From NCBI GenBank assembly GCA_022113835.1, contig JAILWY010000026.1, positions 9,575,001 through 9,639,000 on the forward strand: a stretch of DNA of 64,000 nt, in the 5' to 3' direction. This document shows, one piece after another, positions 24,841 to 38,210 of the stretch. The stretch is from Atopsyche davidsoni (Eukaryota; Arthropoda; Insecta; Trichoptera; Hydrobiosidae). The position numbers and the translations under genes were made by a program. How positions within the stretch are numbered: the first letter of the stretch is position 1; each line of letters opens with the position of its first letter. The notes below the pieces were generated by a model that saw nothing but the letters and a program-made list of their open reading frames with translations, was not told where the DNA came from and did not search any database.

Positions 24841-27800
24841 CTATATTATTACACTTCAGTGCCTATAAATATATGTACAAGTATTTTTCAACTATTGTTT
24901 TCTTTGGTAGTCCTTTCAGAAGCGTAGCGTAAGAAATATTAGCCTTACACTCTCACGTACTCACAGTACTTTTATGACTTATCCTTTCCCACGTCGTGAT
25001 ATTGCTATCTTTTCATACAGTGTCGATTTCTTTCCAAAATGACCTTAGCTACTTATTATATATATATCCTGACTATACGCCAGTCCAAGCATAACATAGT
25101 AGTCATAACAAAACATCTTAATGTGTAGAAATAAAATCAATCCTGATGTCTCGGTGTTTCTGTGATTTTTGTGTTTAAATTTATTATTAAAGCTTAAACA
25201 AATACCCGATAAACTTTTTGGACACACTGTATAATGAAACCAGAAATGTGACAGATGCAACATGATGCTGATTATAAAATAATGCAATATATCCACGATC
25301 GGAATAGACGAAGATTGCATCTCAAGTCAAAATTGATCAAAAGATTTATGCTTGCATTATATCTTGTCATACTTTTGTGTAGAAATGCTCCTAGATTGAA
25401 ATATTGGATCAATAATCTCTATTGTGCTCTACTCTGTTAACAATGCTGTGTAATATATATAATTTTTTTAAAGCCTTATGTGGCCTGTTATATCAGGACA
25501 AGGACGCCATATATGCATACATATAAGCATTGAATTGATATAATCATTTGTAATAAATTGAAACTAACAGATATGTAATAATACCCTTCAAGCATTTATA
25601 AAATAATTCAGATTTACAACCTTATGCAGGTATAGAGAGTAGTAAAATCTTTTTTTTTGAATGCAGAGGTTAACAGGGTACCATTTTTAGAATTCTTTGA
25701 ATTCTCTGACTTATTTTGAATTTGTCATGCGCGTTTCAAATATGCTATTTACTCATAATTTATTATGAGCATCAAAAATGACGGCCGCGTACTTATCTAA
25801 TTTAATAAATTTATTGATTCACCTTAAATATATTTATGAATTGGAGCGCAATGTATATTTTAGACTTTCCCTGTAAAATACAATGTTCCACCGACGTTAT
25901 CTGTAAGACGCATATTTTTTTAAAATTATCTCACATCAAGTTAAATAATGAATTCGTAAGTCATACACGTTAACATTCATTTTAACAGTAATATCAAATT
26001 CTTACTAATTATATAGAAATTAAATACAATATAATATCAGTTGGAGATGCAGGTAGTGTAAAAACGTAGATATTTTATGATTTGGTAAACGAGGAACAGT
26101 TTCGCTGCAGCGGCCAGCGATACTGTCCGAGGATGTTTCACGCTTTGCGACGCCCCCGACTTACGACGTCTCTGCGGGACTTAGATAATACAAATATCTA
26201 CTGAGCTTCTGGGTCACCATTATTATATATAACTGCTGTCTCTAGAAAAAAAACAGTTTCAGTTTCCTCGTGTTTCTATCTAAGCAAGATCTGTCTTTCT
26301 ATCTCTACGTCTGCAATAGAATTCAAAGGCTTGAAAGTAACAATGGTCGTGTATAGTAAGAACTAGTAAAGAATCAAAGATGCAGAAAAAATAAATAAAC
26401 TGTTTATTTTAAAACAAATAATGTAGCCTTTTTATTTAATATAAACTTCTCGCCAAAAATAACGCTTAGGCAATTGAATTTGCGTAGCATCAAACATGTC
26501 TTCATAAAGAGTACTCTGAATGTTTTTAGACTTGTTGAAGATGATTATTCTTCACAAAATGATAATCGCTTATTAACAGAGATATAAATATAATTATAAT
26601 ACATTTCAAATGTATTCACAACAAACAGATAAAAATAGCAATCCTTAAAAAGATCAAAATAAATTACAAGTTACGAATATGCAGCTTTTTATATGCAGGA
26701 ATTAGAAAGCTTTTAACTACATTGGAATACAATCAGCCTGTGATTTCTTAAATATGGAGATTTGAACTGGATGCAATAGTAATGGTTTATATAAGTAGAT
26801 CTAATTATTTGCATATTGTAAAGAGTTAAACTATGTTAACACAAGTAAAAAAACTGCGCTCTGGTTCTTCGATACAACGTGCCTAGAATCTGTTTGGGAC
26901 AGCAAACAGTTATGTAAGATTTCCGCCACACGGGAAAGCGTTAAACTCAAGTTAGATCTTTAACTAAGTTGTTTTTATATTTTTTTAAAGGCTGCTTTAA
27001 AACTGGAAATATTATGCTATTTGTTAAAACAACATTTCATTAATACTGAACTTTACAGGTTGCTCGTATTTATTTATATATTTTAAATTTATTTTTATTA
27101 TTTCAATATATTTTTCGCACTTTTTATTTATTAGTATTTATCTTTAAATCTATTAAAATAATATCGCGAATCAATGAAATCTGATCAAATGGAGGTTCAT
27201 GAATAATATTTTTAGACCTTTTGCAGTAACAGCTTTTTTGATTTTCATAAAGTCTTTAATAATTATTAAACAATGACAATTTTTTACTTTAATTTACTAT
27301 GCGGTTTATTGTTTTTCTATGCTTACCTGTATACGTGTGGTAATAGTTAATGCTTTGACAGCGCCTCCAATATATGTTCATAAAATACTTAAATGAAAAA
27401 AAAACACTTATGCTGTATTTTTTATGTGTTCCCCTTTTCTTTTACAATAATTAAAATATCATTACGAATCTAAATGAGTTGCAATTCATCTGATGATGAC
27501 TCACGGGTGTATGTAAATGATGTCAAGAATATTAATTACCATACTTGCCTGTAATTATGCATTTGATTCTTTAGATTAAACATAACACGCCCGCTAATAA
27601 ATCAATCAGTTTTTTTGCGTTGCATTTAACAGCATGTAAATATGTCCTACTTATCTACTACCTGTAATAATTTAACTTTTTTATACCTCGTGTACATGTA
27701 GAATATACCAATCCTTAATGCGAATAAATATCTATGCAAATTAGTATTTATGGACTTAAATTATCCGCAATTAACTCGCATAGTAATGAAACTATAAGCT

Positions 27801-30050
27801 TTGAGCTGATTAAAACTTTTAGACAGATGTTATAAATTATTAAGGCTTTTCGGAGTTTCCCTAGTCTATTACCAAAGTTTCAGTAGTATCCATTGAACAA
27901 TTATACACATAAATATATTTTTAGGAGTAGAGCGTTAATGTTAAAATTAGGATTATCTTTATTATATTTATCCAGTAAGTACATCGTCATCTTTGAAATA
28001 TATTTGTACCTTCTCATTTATACTTCACTCAATTGGCATATTTTTTTTTGGCATATATTTTTTAAAATATTAAGCAAGTTTTTGTTATATAAGCTTACAG
28101 ATTCTCTTATTGTAATAAAAGCATGCAATGTATCTCAAATTTGCGTAAATTAAAACTCACGATGAATTAATAAAAAGATTTCCATACAAAAAAACAAACT
28201 CACGACTAACAAGTTAACCCCTGAAAAAATGCCTAAACCTATTTATATGTGCTTCGTTTACATAATATATTTTTTGTTACCTTATCGGTTTTTTGATAAA
28301 ATAAATTATTAATAGACTTCCTGCTATAAAATATTAAGAGCCCATATTAAAATCGCGATACTTTAGATACAGGAGTTTAAAAATACTAAAAATAATGATC
28401 GATTGAATTGTAATACCCGTAACTTTCCGTTTTATCGTTTGAATAAAAAATATATCACCGGTTATTTTATCTCTTGATATTTTCGACAACAATGAAACTG
28501 TCATATCGATCATACCAAGACTGGCTGTCAAGGCATCTCAATTTTTTAACGATTGTATCCAAAAACAATGCGCGCGTTCTGTTTTTATTAACTCCTTTAT
28601 AATAGGGTTGCCACTGAAGCAATAAAATAATAACAAAAATATATACACTTTGGTATCTCTAAATCGGCGAGTTCACAATGATACATTTAACTTGCATGAG
28701 AATATCTTGCTTGTTTTTGGGGATGATTTAGATTATACGTATTAATATGCAGCAATATATTAAGCGACTACGTCTAACTTATTTGCATTGCAAGAATCTT
28801 ACAATTGTCATTGCAAAAGACAGCTTGAATGGAGCGCGTCTGGAGTTTACATGTGGAACATGCCGTCTCCCCTCTGAAGGCCTCCTAAATGGGCCTTTTG
28901 TCTTGTTTATATCTGCATCATGCAAATGTGATCCTTTACAAACTATCATAAATTCTTCTACGTCACTCAAGATACAAAAATATTCTATAATATAGCATTT
29001 TCATCTAATAATTCAACAATGCTACGGTTATGACATTAAAAACAACAAAAAAAAATATTTTTTTATAAAATAGTATAACATGTTATCCTTGTTTAAAATA
29101 AGTAATTACTTAACCCTTAAAGCTACAACTCCTATAGAAAAAAAAAATCTTCTTCTTCAGGTGCCTCTCCTCAGAGGAAGTAAGTGATCATCTCAATGAA
29201 AATATGCATCTACCCTTGACCTGTCTTATTACTTCGGCTGTACTCATGATCTCTAGACAATTTTTCCAGTGCCTCCTTTTTCTCGGATTGCTTCCTGGAC
29301 AATCATCTCAGTACGCTTTACATTTATTATGAACAACACGAATATGTTTTTTTTAATTTTAAAGAAAATGAGGTTAAATGTTGCGTATATCTTTTAACAA
29401 AGTGACCCCACTGCAGACTCAACTCATTTAGCGACTTTTCTCAAAACTGTAAGATTTATCTCTCTAGATATAAATCTCGTTGCACGCATGGCAGTGTGCC
29501 GCCACCGACGCCGCATTGCTGCAAAACAGAACAACCCAAGTCTGCAAAAAATATATATTATTTCTTTTCTAAACCAAAATCTTGCTATTTAAAGAAACAT
29601 ACTGAAAAATGATACTATTATGTTTAATTATAACTTCAACTAGCATTAATTTTGTATTGAAGAATAATACGTCAAAAGAACGATGCTCATTTTCATTAAA
29701 AGCTATGACATCAATTTATTCAATAATAACATATTCAATCAATACATATTTAAAGTGAATAGATATATTATTGCTTCTTGTAAAGTTTTGCTATTGTTTA
29801 ACGCTATTTGCGATGTAAAATTTTATTGCAAATATAAATAACCGTTTTGAATGTAATCTACGAGTATCCAATAATCGGTAGCTCGCTTATTATTTTTCTC
29901 GTAATAGTAAGATCAACACAAATGTTCCACATTATTGACGTGCTATGGGAAACTATTGTATTAAATACATTGGCGAATGGAAACCCAAATGACTAAACCT
30001 AGAAAATTTAAAATTATCTATAGATGCAATAAAATTTAACTGGAATTGGA
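24841..30050. other. AT-rich DNA without a recognisable gene
   Basis: Open frames are short and low in complexity. A GC-richer patch at 26095-26195 (cagcggccagcgatactg and following) and one at 28825-28930, containing ATGCAAAT at 28920, are possible regulatory segments. A repeat-like piece is listed at 29145. Confidence 0.5.
29145..29340 (-). mobile_element. Possible degraded transposable-element fragment
   Basis: Composition differs from the flanks and the left edge has a poly(A)-then-cttcttcttc boundary, as often seen at the 3' end of an element inserted on the - strand. Short open stretches on the - strand are broken by several stops. No family is identifiable. Confidence 0.25.
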
Positions 30051-30301
30051 GAACCCCTAATTAGGCGATGGGCCGGCGACTCTCATCAAAGAGACGCAAA
30101 GCCTTGCTAGTCGGTCTGCCATCAGTCAACACATGAGGACAGCCTTTACCGTTTTTGGACACCGCCATAATTATGTACATACCGTCACACTTTAAATATC
30201 TCGTTCAAGTTCGTATGCCGCTTAGCATCTCGATAATCCCGTCATCGCGGCACTGCTCACGTCATCGGGCACTCGCCATGCGCGGCGCGTGGCCCGCATG
30301 T

Positions 30302-30396
<95 letters not shown>

Positions 30397-30610
30397 AACA
30401 GACATCGACAGCGACACCGACATCGACGGAGACGGAGAAGTGCCGCTCGCTCCAAATAAGCAAAAATCGACGGCTATTTTTAGACGGTCTCGATACATTG
30501 ATGGAATCAAGATTTTCATGCGGGCGAGTTCCTCGGCCAGCCCGCCTGAATTGCCCGTAATTGCAACAGGGTTTGTTTGTATGCAGTGATGCAGGCGAAC
30601 AATGCAACTG
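30051..30610. other. GC-richer segment around a GACACC hexamer tract
   Basis: Similar in character to 23085-23460: a hexamer tract embedded in GC-rich, CpG-containing DNA. A 144-residue open frame across it is mostly Asp-Thr repeats and does not continue as protein-like sequence on either side, so I do not call it a gene. Confidence 0.4.
30302..30440. repeat. (CCGACA)n hexanucleotide tract
   Basis: Essentially perfect from 30302 to about 30396 (some 15 units), then degenerate to about 30440 (gacatcgacagcgac and variants). This is the reverse complement of the unit at 23224. Confidence 0.97.
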
Positions 30611-30749
30611 ATACAACGCTACTTGTATAAATACTCGCCGTATTCGTTAGCCTGATGTAACTTGATGATAACTCAATAGGTGATGTTGAGACTTGGATCC
30701 ACGTGAAAATAAACGATAAAACAAGTATTTTCTTTTTATTAATTTACAC

Positions 30750-30846
30750 TATGCTTACAATACGGCATGTGGCTATCTCTTGATCCTGCGCGCAGGTTAT
30801 GGGGCTTACAAGGCGGGGCTCAGGTCCTAGCGTACATGGATTTCTT
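30750..30846. repeat. Dispersed repeat, copy 2
   Basis: Matches 4263-4358: tatgc-tacaa, gtggctatc, tgatcctgcgcgcaggtt, tggggcttacaagg, agcgtacat and gatttct are shared in the same order. It sits just upstream of the GC-rich island and first coding exon of the receptor gene. Confidence 0.6.
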
Positions 30847-31244
30847 TATAGAGTTTTACCCTTTTTGCATTATTGGATGTATGTTAAATACGAGTAGTTC
30901 TCACATCTAGTCGAGGTAGTGGTTGTTTTATAAATGGACACGTGAAGATACTACATATTTAAAGCTCAAATTGTATTACTACGCATGATTACTAACTACT
31001 CGTTAATACTCTCAAAAAGTTGTCACAGAGTCCATGTCTAACAATATTCACTGCGTTTTTCTTTTACTTACTTTTATTTAAATTTTACTAGCACTTAGCC
31101 AGAAAAAACAACAAAAAATGTTTGTAAAAAACACAGTGTATTAATCGGCTTTTATTAACGTCTGATGTATCGAGCTGCGACCTTATAAGATTTAATATAC
31201 AATTTTAATACTGAATATTTATTATAAAATAGAATTTTAAAATA

Positions 31245-31470
31245 TTGGCTTTAATAGGATCCAGTATAGTTCTGTCGCCGAGCGCACCTCTCCGAACGAT
31301 CGCAGTAATCAATGCATGCGCCAGAGGTCCCATCCCTGATTCCGTCCACCCACGGTTGTTGTTCTCCGCGCCGATTAATTGGTCGGGCCTGCGCCGCCGG
31401 CAATCGGTTATTCTCGGTGTGCACTTTTGTTACAATCGGATTCATAACTGTCACCGGCCATTAAGTGTTA
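31245..31470 (+). promoter_or_regulatory. GC-rich island upstream of the first coding exon, candidate promoter or 5' exon
   Basis: About 220 bases, clearly GC-rich, ending 0.7 kb before the proposed start codon of the Gyc76C-like gene. It contains an ATTGG (inverted CCAAT) motif near 31377, a CG-rich core cctgcgccgccgg and ttgttacaatcgg. Position and composition make it the nearest candidate for the proximal promoter or an untranslated exon. Open frames on both strands lack protein character. Confidence 0.4.
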
Positions 31471-32015
31471 TTTAAATTCGAAAAACTTAATTGAAAACTA
31501 CCACGCAAACTGCATAAATACATTTTAATGCGACCGACGCCATAAATCCGCGGTATCTGGAGTAAGTTTTATTTTGTACTATCACGCGAGGTTATTCGAT
31601 TTATTGTTTTTATTACATCTTATATGGTTTTGCGTAACCTGTGTTATTTTGATTATGACATTATAATTAACTGACTTGTTTAATTGGCAATCCCGTTTAG
31701 AGAAAAGCAACTGTATAACGTGAATCCAAGATAGCTTTATATATAATTTTTTGAGGCATCTTTGACTCAAATACTCGAGTTATAACCAGGAAATTATAAA
31801 AAATAATAAAAAAAAGCCTTTATGCTCTATGTAATCAAAAATATCCTAGATTCTTCATTCTAAAATTGCATATGTGATCTTAATTATATATGCCTAGAAT
31901 GCATAGATTTATGAAAACTTTTTAAAGCGGTCTGCTTAAATTTCTAACCACGGGTAGTTTTATTTTAATATGATTATTTTTGGACTTATTGTGTTTACTC
32001 TTAAAAGAGATTTAA

Positions 32016-32172
32016 AGTATATGTAAAGTGAACAATTGTGAGTGTACGTGCTGTTTGCATACTGCCGTGATCGTGACTCAGGGTTAATCCCAAGTTCCGT
32101 GAGAGAGTAATGTGAGCGAGGGTGGCAGTATGGCCGGAGCTGGTCCTGGCATAGGCGGAGCGTGAGCCGCCC
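32016..32172 (+). promoter_or_regulatory. Gyc76C: Probable 5' untranslated leader of the Gyc76C-like gene with upstream ORFs
   Basis: A moderately GC-rich segment runs into the proposed start codon at 32173 within otherwise AT-rich DNA. It contains a start-stop element (ATGTGA, 32110-32115) and an 11-codon upstream ORF at 32130-32165 (MAGAGPGIGGA, then stop), ending seven bases before the main ATG. Both would be expected to lower or condition translation. I cannot fix the 5' edge. Possible acceptors end at about 32007 (a T-rich tract then ttaaaag) and 32081 (gactcag); otherwise transcription may start inside the segment. The left coordinate is approximate. Confidence 0.5.
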
Positions 32173-32199
32173 ATGGACGCGAGGCGGCGAAGGATACAG
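32173..32199 (+). CDS. Gyc76C: Gyc76C-like receptor guanylate cyclase, coding exon 1 (start codon, 9 residues)
   Basis: This short exon holds the proposed start codon. ATG at 32173 lies in a good context (gccgcccATGG) and encodes MDARRRRIQ, ending at a strong donor, CAG|gtaagc, at 32200. The donor is phase 0, and the exon at 45025 also begins in phase 0. Joining them gives a textbook signal peptide: a short arginine-rich n-region from this exon, then a Trp/Ala/Val hydrophobic core and an AMA cleavage site from the next. That fit across a 12.8-kb intron is the main reason for choosing this start. A tiny ATG-TGA and an 11-codon upstream ORF precede it. The alternative is an in-frame ATG at 45037 inside the next exon, which would also give a signal-like N-terminus without the basic n-region. 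The exon is too short for homology to prove it; RNA reads across 32199/45025 would. Confidence 0.78.
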
Positions 32200-33585
32200 G
32201 TAAGCATATACAAGCATCATCAATCAAAAACTATTGTTTTAAAATAAACATACAATATGCGAGCTGACTCAGGCTTACATTTTGTATCCGCTTGTAACAC
32301 TCACGACTATAAACTTTATAAAAAATCTGTTGTTTTTAAATATACAAAACGTACAATTTATTCTAACCATACTTTAAAACGAACGATATATATAAATTGT
32401 TTTTTTTTTTTTATTTTAATATCATATTATATTAAGACCTGTCTTTGTTTATTTTCGATTCAATAAATCGTTGTTCAATAAAACGTTACCATTATTTATA
32501 AAATAAATTTTTGTTTAAAATATCAACCAGCAGCCCAATCAGTAGCAACACAAGTGTGTTCAAAATATTAACAATCAATTAAATAGATCACATGGGTCTT
32601 ATTCCTAACATTAAAGACCGCCTTCAATAATGACTATAATCCGCCCAGGCTTTTTGAAAAATTTTGCTTATCGCTTCAATAATTTACAAACCATGAAAAC
32701 TATACTAACTTGTATAATATGTGTAATCTAAAATAAATTATGAACAACACATGGTTACATTGCTAATGAAGTTCTTTGCAATATGCACTCAATCACTACA
32801 ATCTGTAGACGTTGAGCTGCAGTATGTTAACTTCTTTAACGTACTTGGTTTGGATGCAGAGTAAATAATAGTAAAATTCAATAAATTATATGAATGGTTA
32901 TTTTAGCGTACGTTTATAAAATTGAAAATAATTTACCTTAAAAAAATATTTCGAAGTTGTTTTCCTTGGTTCTTTTTTTTATTAGCTTTTTTCAGATGAC
33001 TTTAATTTTATGAATCCAACATTGTATTTTACGGAAACTCATAGTAAAAATAAGACTAAAAATAAGATACCACATCTTTGATTTTGGTAACAAAGAGTTT
33101 CTGAGCGTATATGCCTCTGAATCGCAGAATAAAGATAAATTATGAGACCACATTTCTATTGTTTAAAAATGATTTTATTTTACACTGAATCCCTAGGCTT
33201 AATAATTAAATGCCTTTTCCCATAATATGTCTAAGAAAGTCATAAAAACAACATTGATGAAATATGAGAATAATATGGGCATATTTGTGTTTTGCGCTCG
33301 CTTCACTAATCTCGACCATGCGCCGCCCTTCGATTTCCAATAAAGTTTTATTTTCACCGAAACACTAGTTTCAGTTGACCTTGAGGTTGCTGATATTGGA
33401 TAATTATTCTGCCTTCCATTCTAGAGAGAAAGCTCCTGGGCAGATCGCTCAATACTCCATCAAATATACCATTCCCCAAAACAAAACAGAGAAACAACAT
33501 GTCAATCGGCTGTCTTTTGTCGTAATAAAATATTCGGATATCTCACAGCCTTTGTAAAAGAATACTACAAAATATGACATATCCA

Positions 33586-33592
<7 letters not shown>

Positions 33593-33661
<69 letters not shown>
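33593..33661. repeat. Long (AT)n microsatellite
   Basis: About 34 uninterrupted TA units in intron 1, with TA-rich imperfect flanks on both sides. Confidence 0.97.
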
Positions 33662-33666
<5 letters not shown>

Positions 33667-36600
33667 TATATTTATGTATGTATATATATTTTTGGAACTA
33701 TATTTCTGTCACCATTTGTGCATATTTAATAGACCTCGTGAGACTCTCTATAATTCATACATACGAATATAACACCCATCAAAATTACATATTATAAAAC
33801 ATTTATTTATATGTATGTAATTTGATTAAAGTCGTACATCAAATAGTTTGATTTCAAATTATCTCAAATGTTATAAAACTTCAGGTATGAAATGTTAATG
33901 CACATTCAATATGGTGAAATATGAATAAATCAAAAAATATATATTTTAGGTATCATATAGTTTAATGTAAATAATTAAAGTCTAATTCTAGTTTGATGGC
34001 GTTACTTTTTTGTTTCGTAAGTACTTTCCTAACTACTCCACTAGAGAATGTTTTATCGTAATTGCTAAAAACTGAGATAAATGGTGTATTTATGGAACTT
34101 TATAGTTTAGTAACAAAGCCAATTTCGGTTTATTTAGAATGCATGATGATGTTACTTGTTTTCGAGTACTTTGTGTGCCGACAAAAGTTCTTATGGAATA
34201 CACCAGAACATTACTGATTAGAAAACTATATTCAACTTGTGTTCACGTTCTACGTGTCACTACATACGTTGCAATAAAAAAAAAGTACAAAAAATACCAA
34301 CCCAGTAGGTTTTTTTGTTAAAAATATACTTTTTTTAAAAATAACTGGGTTTTATTCCAATTTATTTATTGTAATTCATATCATACCTTTATTCAAGTAT
34401 TAAGTACCGAAGTTATTTTTTGATATAATAATGTTATATTACGCAACAATAATGTAGCTTAAGCACTATAGATGTATCTTATCTAAAATTAATCCGTTGT
34501 GAGATACTAAATTCTTCATTAATGTAGCATTTTTTTTTCAATTTTATGAAATTTAATTTTTTTTTGCATTTTCCATTAGTTATACAATAAAATATTTTTA
34601 CTCTTGAAAATAGTCCGATATAAAAATGCGCGATGTTTAAATAATCTTTAATATTTAATTAAACATTAAAAGTTTATCTTAATTATGTTTTGGTTTAGCT
34701 TGCACATACTGCATCATCTACTTAAGTTTCAATAATTTCACTAAATCGACAAAAACAATACTCTATTTATCTTTCGTTATTAAATATACGATATCTAAAT
34801 CAAGATTTCTTCCAACATATTCTTAGATATACGCCACTTGAGATATAATAACATAAGATTTATGATTATAAATAGGACCTCCAAGTTCGATATTGTCTGG
34901 ATGAAGCATTAATTTGCTTAATTTTTCCCCTTCGAGCAGCTCTCAGCGTTGATTAATTAACTCAGTTTATAAGCCGTCTTGACCTGCCTAAAGAGAATAA
35001 TTATTAGGGTTGTACTTTTTGCTGTAGCCTAAATTAGTTGCACAGTTATAAATATCACGCTTCGTTAAATTTATTTACAACCTCGCTGTAGTGAACGGGT
35101 TTAAATTGTGTACAAGCTATCATTAAATAATTGTCCTTAAATGAATAATTATGTGTTCAGTGGTGAAATAAAAATTCAAATAAAACATGATAAGGAAATT
35201 TAAAAGTATACTTTATTTTGCACTATAAATAATCCTTGTGATTTTGTAATAATTACTGTTCTGTACATAATAGCCCAATAATAAAAAGAAAGTATTTTAG
35301 CTTTGTGTTTTTGGATTTTTTAAAAATTGTTTCAGTTACATAATGTTGTTTTTTTTCTGTTTTGTATTTTATTTAGGTAGATATCAGCGGTCATATGAAA
35401 TATTAATATATATAACCTTAAAATATAGTTTCTACATAAAACTAATCCCATTTACTTTTTTTTACAAAGAGTAAAAATAATTCCGAAAAAAATTTCGATT
35501 TTGGTTTCACAGTCTTTTTATTTGATGTCCTTTCATAAAATACTAATGTTATTCATCACTGTTAAAGCGTATATGAACCAATAAAACCTTTCACATAAAA
35601 AGATAAAGAAAGGTTTTCTCAATAATAAAACATACAATTCATAATATAAATAAGTCAAAAAAGGTTTTTATTTATATATACTTATTGTTTGCTGATTATA
35701 TCTTATTGATTTATATTTAAAATAAATATATATTTCAATAAATAAAGATCAATTTCGCGAAGGTTCTTATTATATTGCTGAATAAACAATTCTACCAAAC
35801 AAACCAACGCTTGTAAAATTTGTGAGTCATCGCCTGACTATAAATAAGTTGTATAATTTTTCTGATACAAACCCTGTGTTTAACATGTTACGTATGCTAT
35901 TTATTACCTTACCTAGGCACCACCTGGTAGACTTCTCTCCATATTAGTTAATCGAAAATTCAGGGTTTTTAAAAACAATGAGATATCGTTCGAGGACTGC
36001 GAGATATCAACGAGCCACAATTGCAGGTAAAGTGCCAAGAAATAAAAAAAATTGGCAGACACAATGTGATTGGGCGATCTCTACTGATTGACAAGTGCCA
36101 ATAATGTATACTAAATTTAAAACTAAATAATATTATACTCATGGTATGGTCTGATATAAGATTTGACCTTATTTGAGCAGAGTAAGAACTCGCATGCTAC
36201 GATTGCACAGCTTTCTAATGCTCATACAAGGCGTATATAACGACAATCGACCTTGCAGAAAGACCTGCAGTGACCTAAAGAAACACAAACCTAACGCTAT
36301 ACTTCCACATGCCAGTTAATAGTTCAATTCAAAGGTCTAAAATCCTATTAAGAGTAGATTTTACAATGTATGTTTGAAGTCTACAACCAACATTTTTAAT
36401 AAATCAATTGAACTATGAGTTAAATACGAATCATACTATATTTTTTTGGATTTTTGTTGCCATAAAAAAGTTTTCAACGTAAACCATTTGATTTTTCTGA
36501 TTGTTTTTAAATAAGTAATAAAAGATGATTATCAATATTTTTTTTACAAATCTGTGATAAACGAAACGTTGGTTCATTATTATCAATAAATTATGGTAGG

Positions 36601-37937
36601 ACATAACTATATAAAATAAAAAGCTTGTCAAAATATACACAAGCTATTTTTATCTCCATTAATTAAAAATCATAACATATTAATTATTTTTTATTACACT
36701 CAATGTATACAAACGTCACGCTTGAATTCTATTAAGATTCTATAAATATTTTTTTTCATTTTGACGTATATTATTTGGCGTTTAGCTAGTGTAAACATCT
36801 CTGTAGAAATAGATCACAATATTATTTAGTTCTCGGAGCGATTAGTGTAAACATTAAAAACACTGAGAGCAATCTATTGTTAAAGCCGCCAGCAATGGGA
36901 ATGATTTGTTAGGTAACCGCTGATTTATATTTTAGGCATGCTCTAGTAATGAGAATAGTCGACGAATCGATTAATTGCTGGATTTCCATTTTAACTTCAA
37001 GCGTCATTGAGATTTTATAAATATAACTGTCTCAATATTTATTTGTTTTTTTTTCTCTCAAGATATTTCATAAGGAGTTGATATTTTTTTATATTTTTTA
37101 AATTAATCGATTGCTTGATAAAGCATGATCGATGGCGCCCAACACTAGTTTTTGTCTGCGGCTACAGACGTCTGGATGTTGGCACGACACTCACGCAACA
37201 CGTACCTTCCGATGTCAGAGTCGTAAAAATATCAATCTAAGTATATTCGCTTTCCAAACATATAGGGACTTAGCATATATCAGTTATTTCTGGTTATTTT
37301 TGCCCACGCACCTATAAATGTCATATTTCCAGGTATTTTTTTGCAATTAAGTTTTTACTAACGATACATTGACCTTAACACTTTAAATGACATATCATTT
37401 TTTTGTCCAAAGTTATTTTATTTACGAAATATCTCAAAAAGATTGTGGGAATATTCTCATTATAAAAATACACTGAGGATAAAAATAGCAGATCAGCAAT
37501 AAACATCAATTAAAAAAGTAACATTTCAACAATAAAAGACGACTTTTCCTCTTCATGTCTAAATTTAGAGTGTTACATAATTAGGTTTTTGTTTGTTAAT
37601 TAAATTCTTCATACTTCATTTTTAAGCTTATGAAGTTGTTTAAGAGTTATTTGGTTTTAAATAAAAATCACAATTATAAAATGAATTTTAGAAATTGAAA
37701 TTCCATTTACCTAAATTGTAGCGGACAAGCTATATAGCCTTTCTAGCAGTAACATTTAAAAAAAAAGTTATTTACTAAAAATAAAAGAATTTAGATTTAA
37801 TTTTAAAATAATTTTAAAAACATACTTACATACGGCATAAAAAATATATTGTTTTAATTTTTTTTTGTGTTGCATTTTCTGTTAAAACAAATAACAGTGC
37901 AATGGCTTGTAAAGGGTTAAACGACACGTTTAAGTAG

Positions 37938-38210
37938 AAAAAACTTAGACCTCTTGTATTAACGAAATACACGTTGCTTTGCCAACTCGGCGGAATATTA
38001 CGAGAACATGTGAGGGATTGGATCACAATCTACTCATTCCCAAGTGAAATGTTCGCAAACATCCGTTACGCCGAGGAAAACGAGATTCTGCAGATGCTTG
38101 AGACGAAAAGAAATACGTATTTATTTACCGACACAGTAGTTCTTCCAGTACATGCTAAGTACATGGACATAAGAGCTGCTAGTACATCATGTGATGTTTT
38201 GCTGACTTAA
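37938..38210 (+). pseudogene. Unrecognised protein-like open frame in intron 1, without a clear start
   Basis: The frame is open from a stop at 37935 to a TAA at 38208 (about 90 codons) and has no ATG at its beginning. The content is high in complexity with mixed hydrophobic and charged residues (for example YAEENEILQMLETKR and DTVVLPVHAKYMDIRA), unlike the other short frames of the intron. After the stop another frame stays open and coding-like for about 55 bases up to ccag|gtatac at 38263, suggesting a frameshift, or an exon end read differently. I do not recognise the family. Options are a decayed nested gene, a transposon protein fragment or an endogenous viral element. It is not part of the receptor: no homology, and no proper splice sites join it. 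Confidence 0.35.

Noticed and set aside
30155..30589. 144-residue open frame with Asp-Thr repeats
   Set aside because: Its length is produced by the CCGACA hexamer. All frames stay open across such a repeat and the flanks show no protein-like content.
31960..32223. 87-residue antisense open frame over the first coding exon
   Set aside because: No recognisable domain, and it overlaps the leader and exon supported on the + strand by splice phase and signal peptide.
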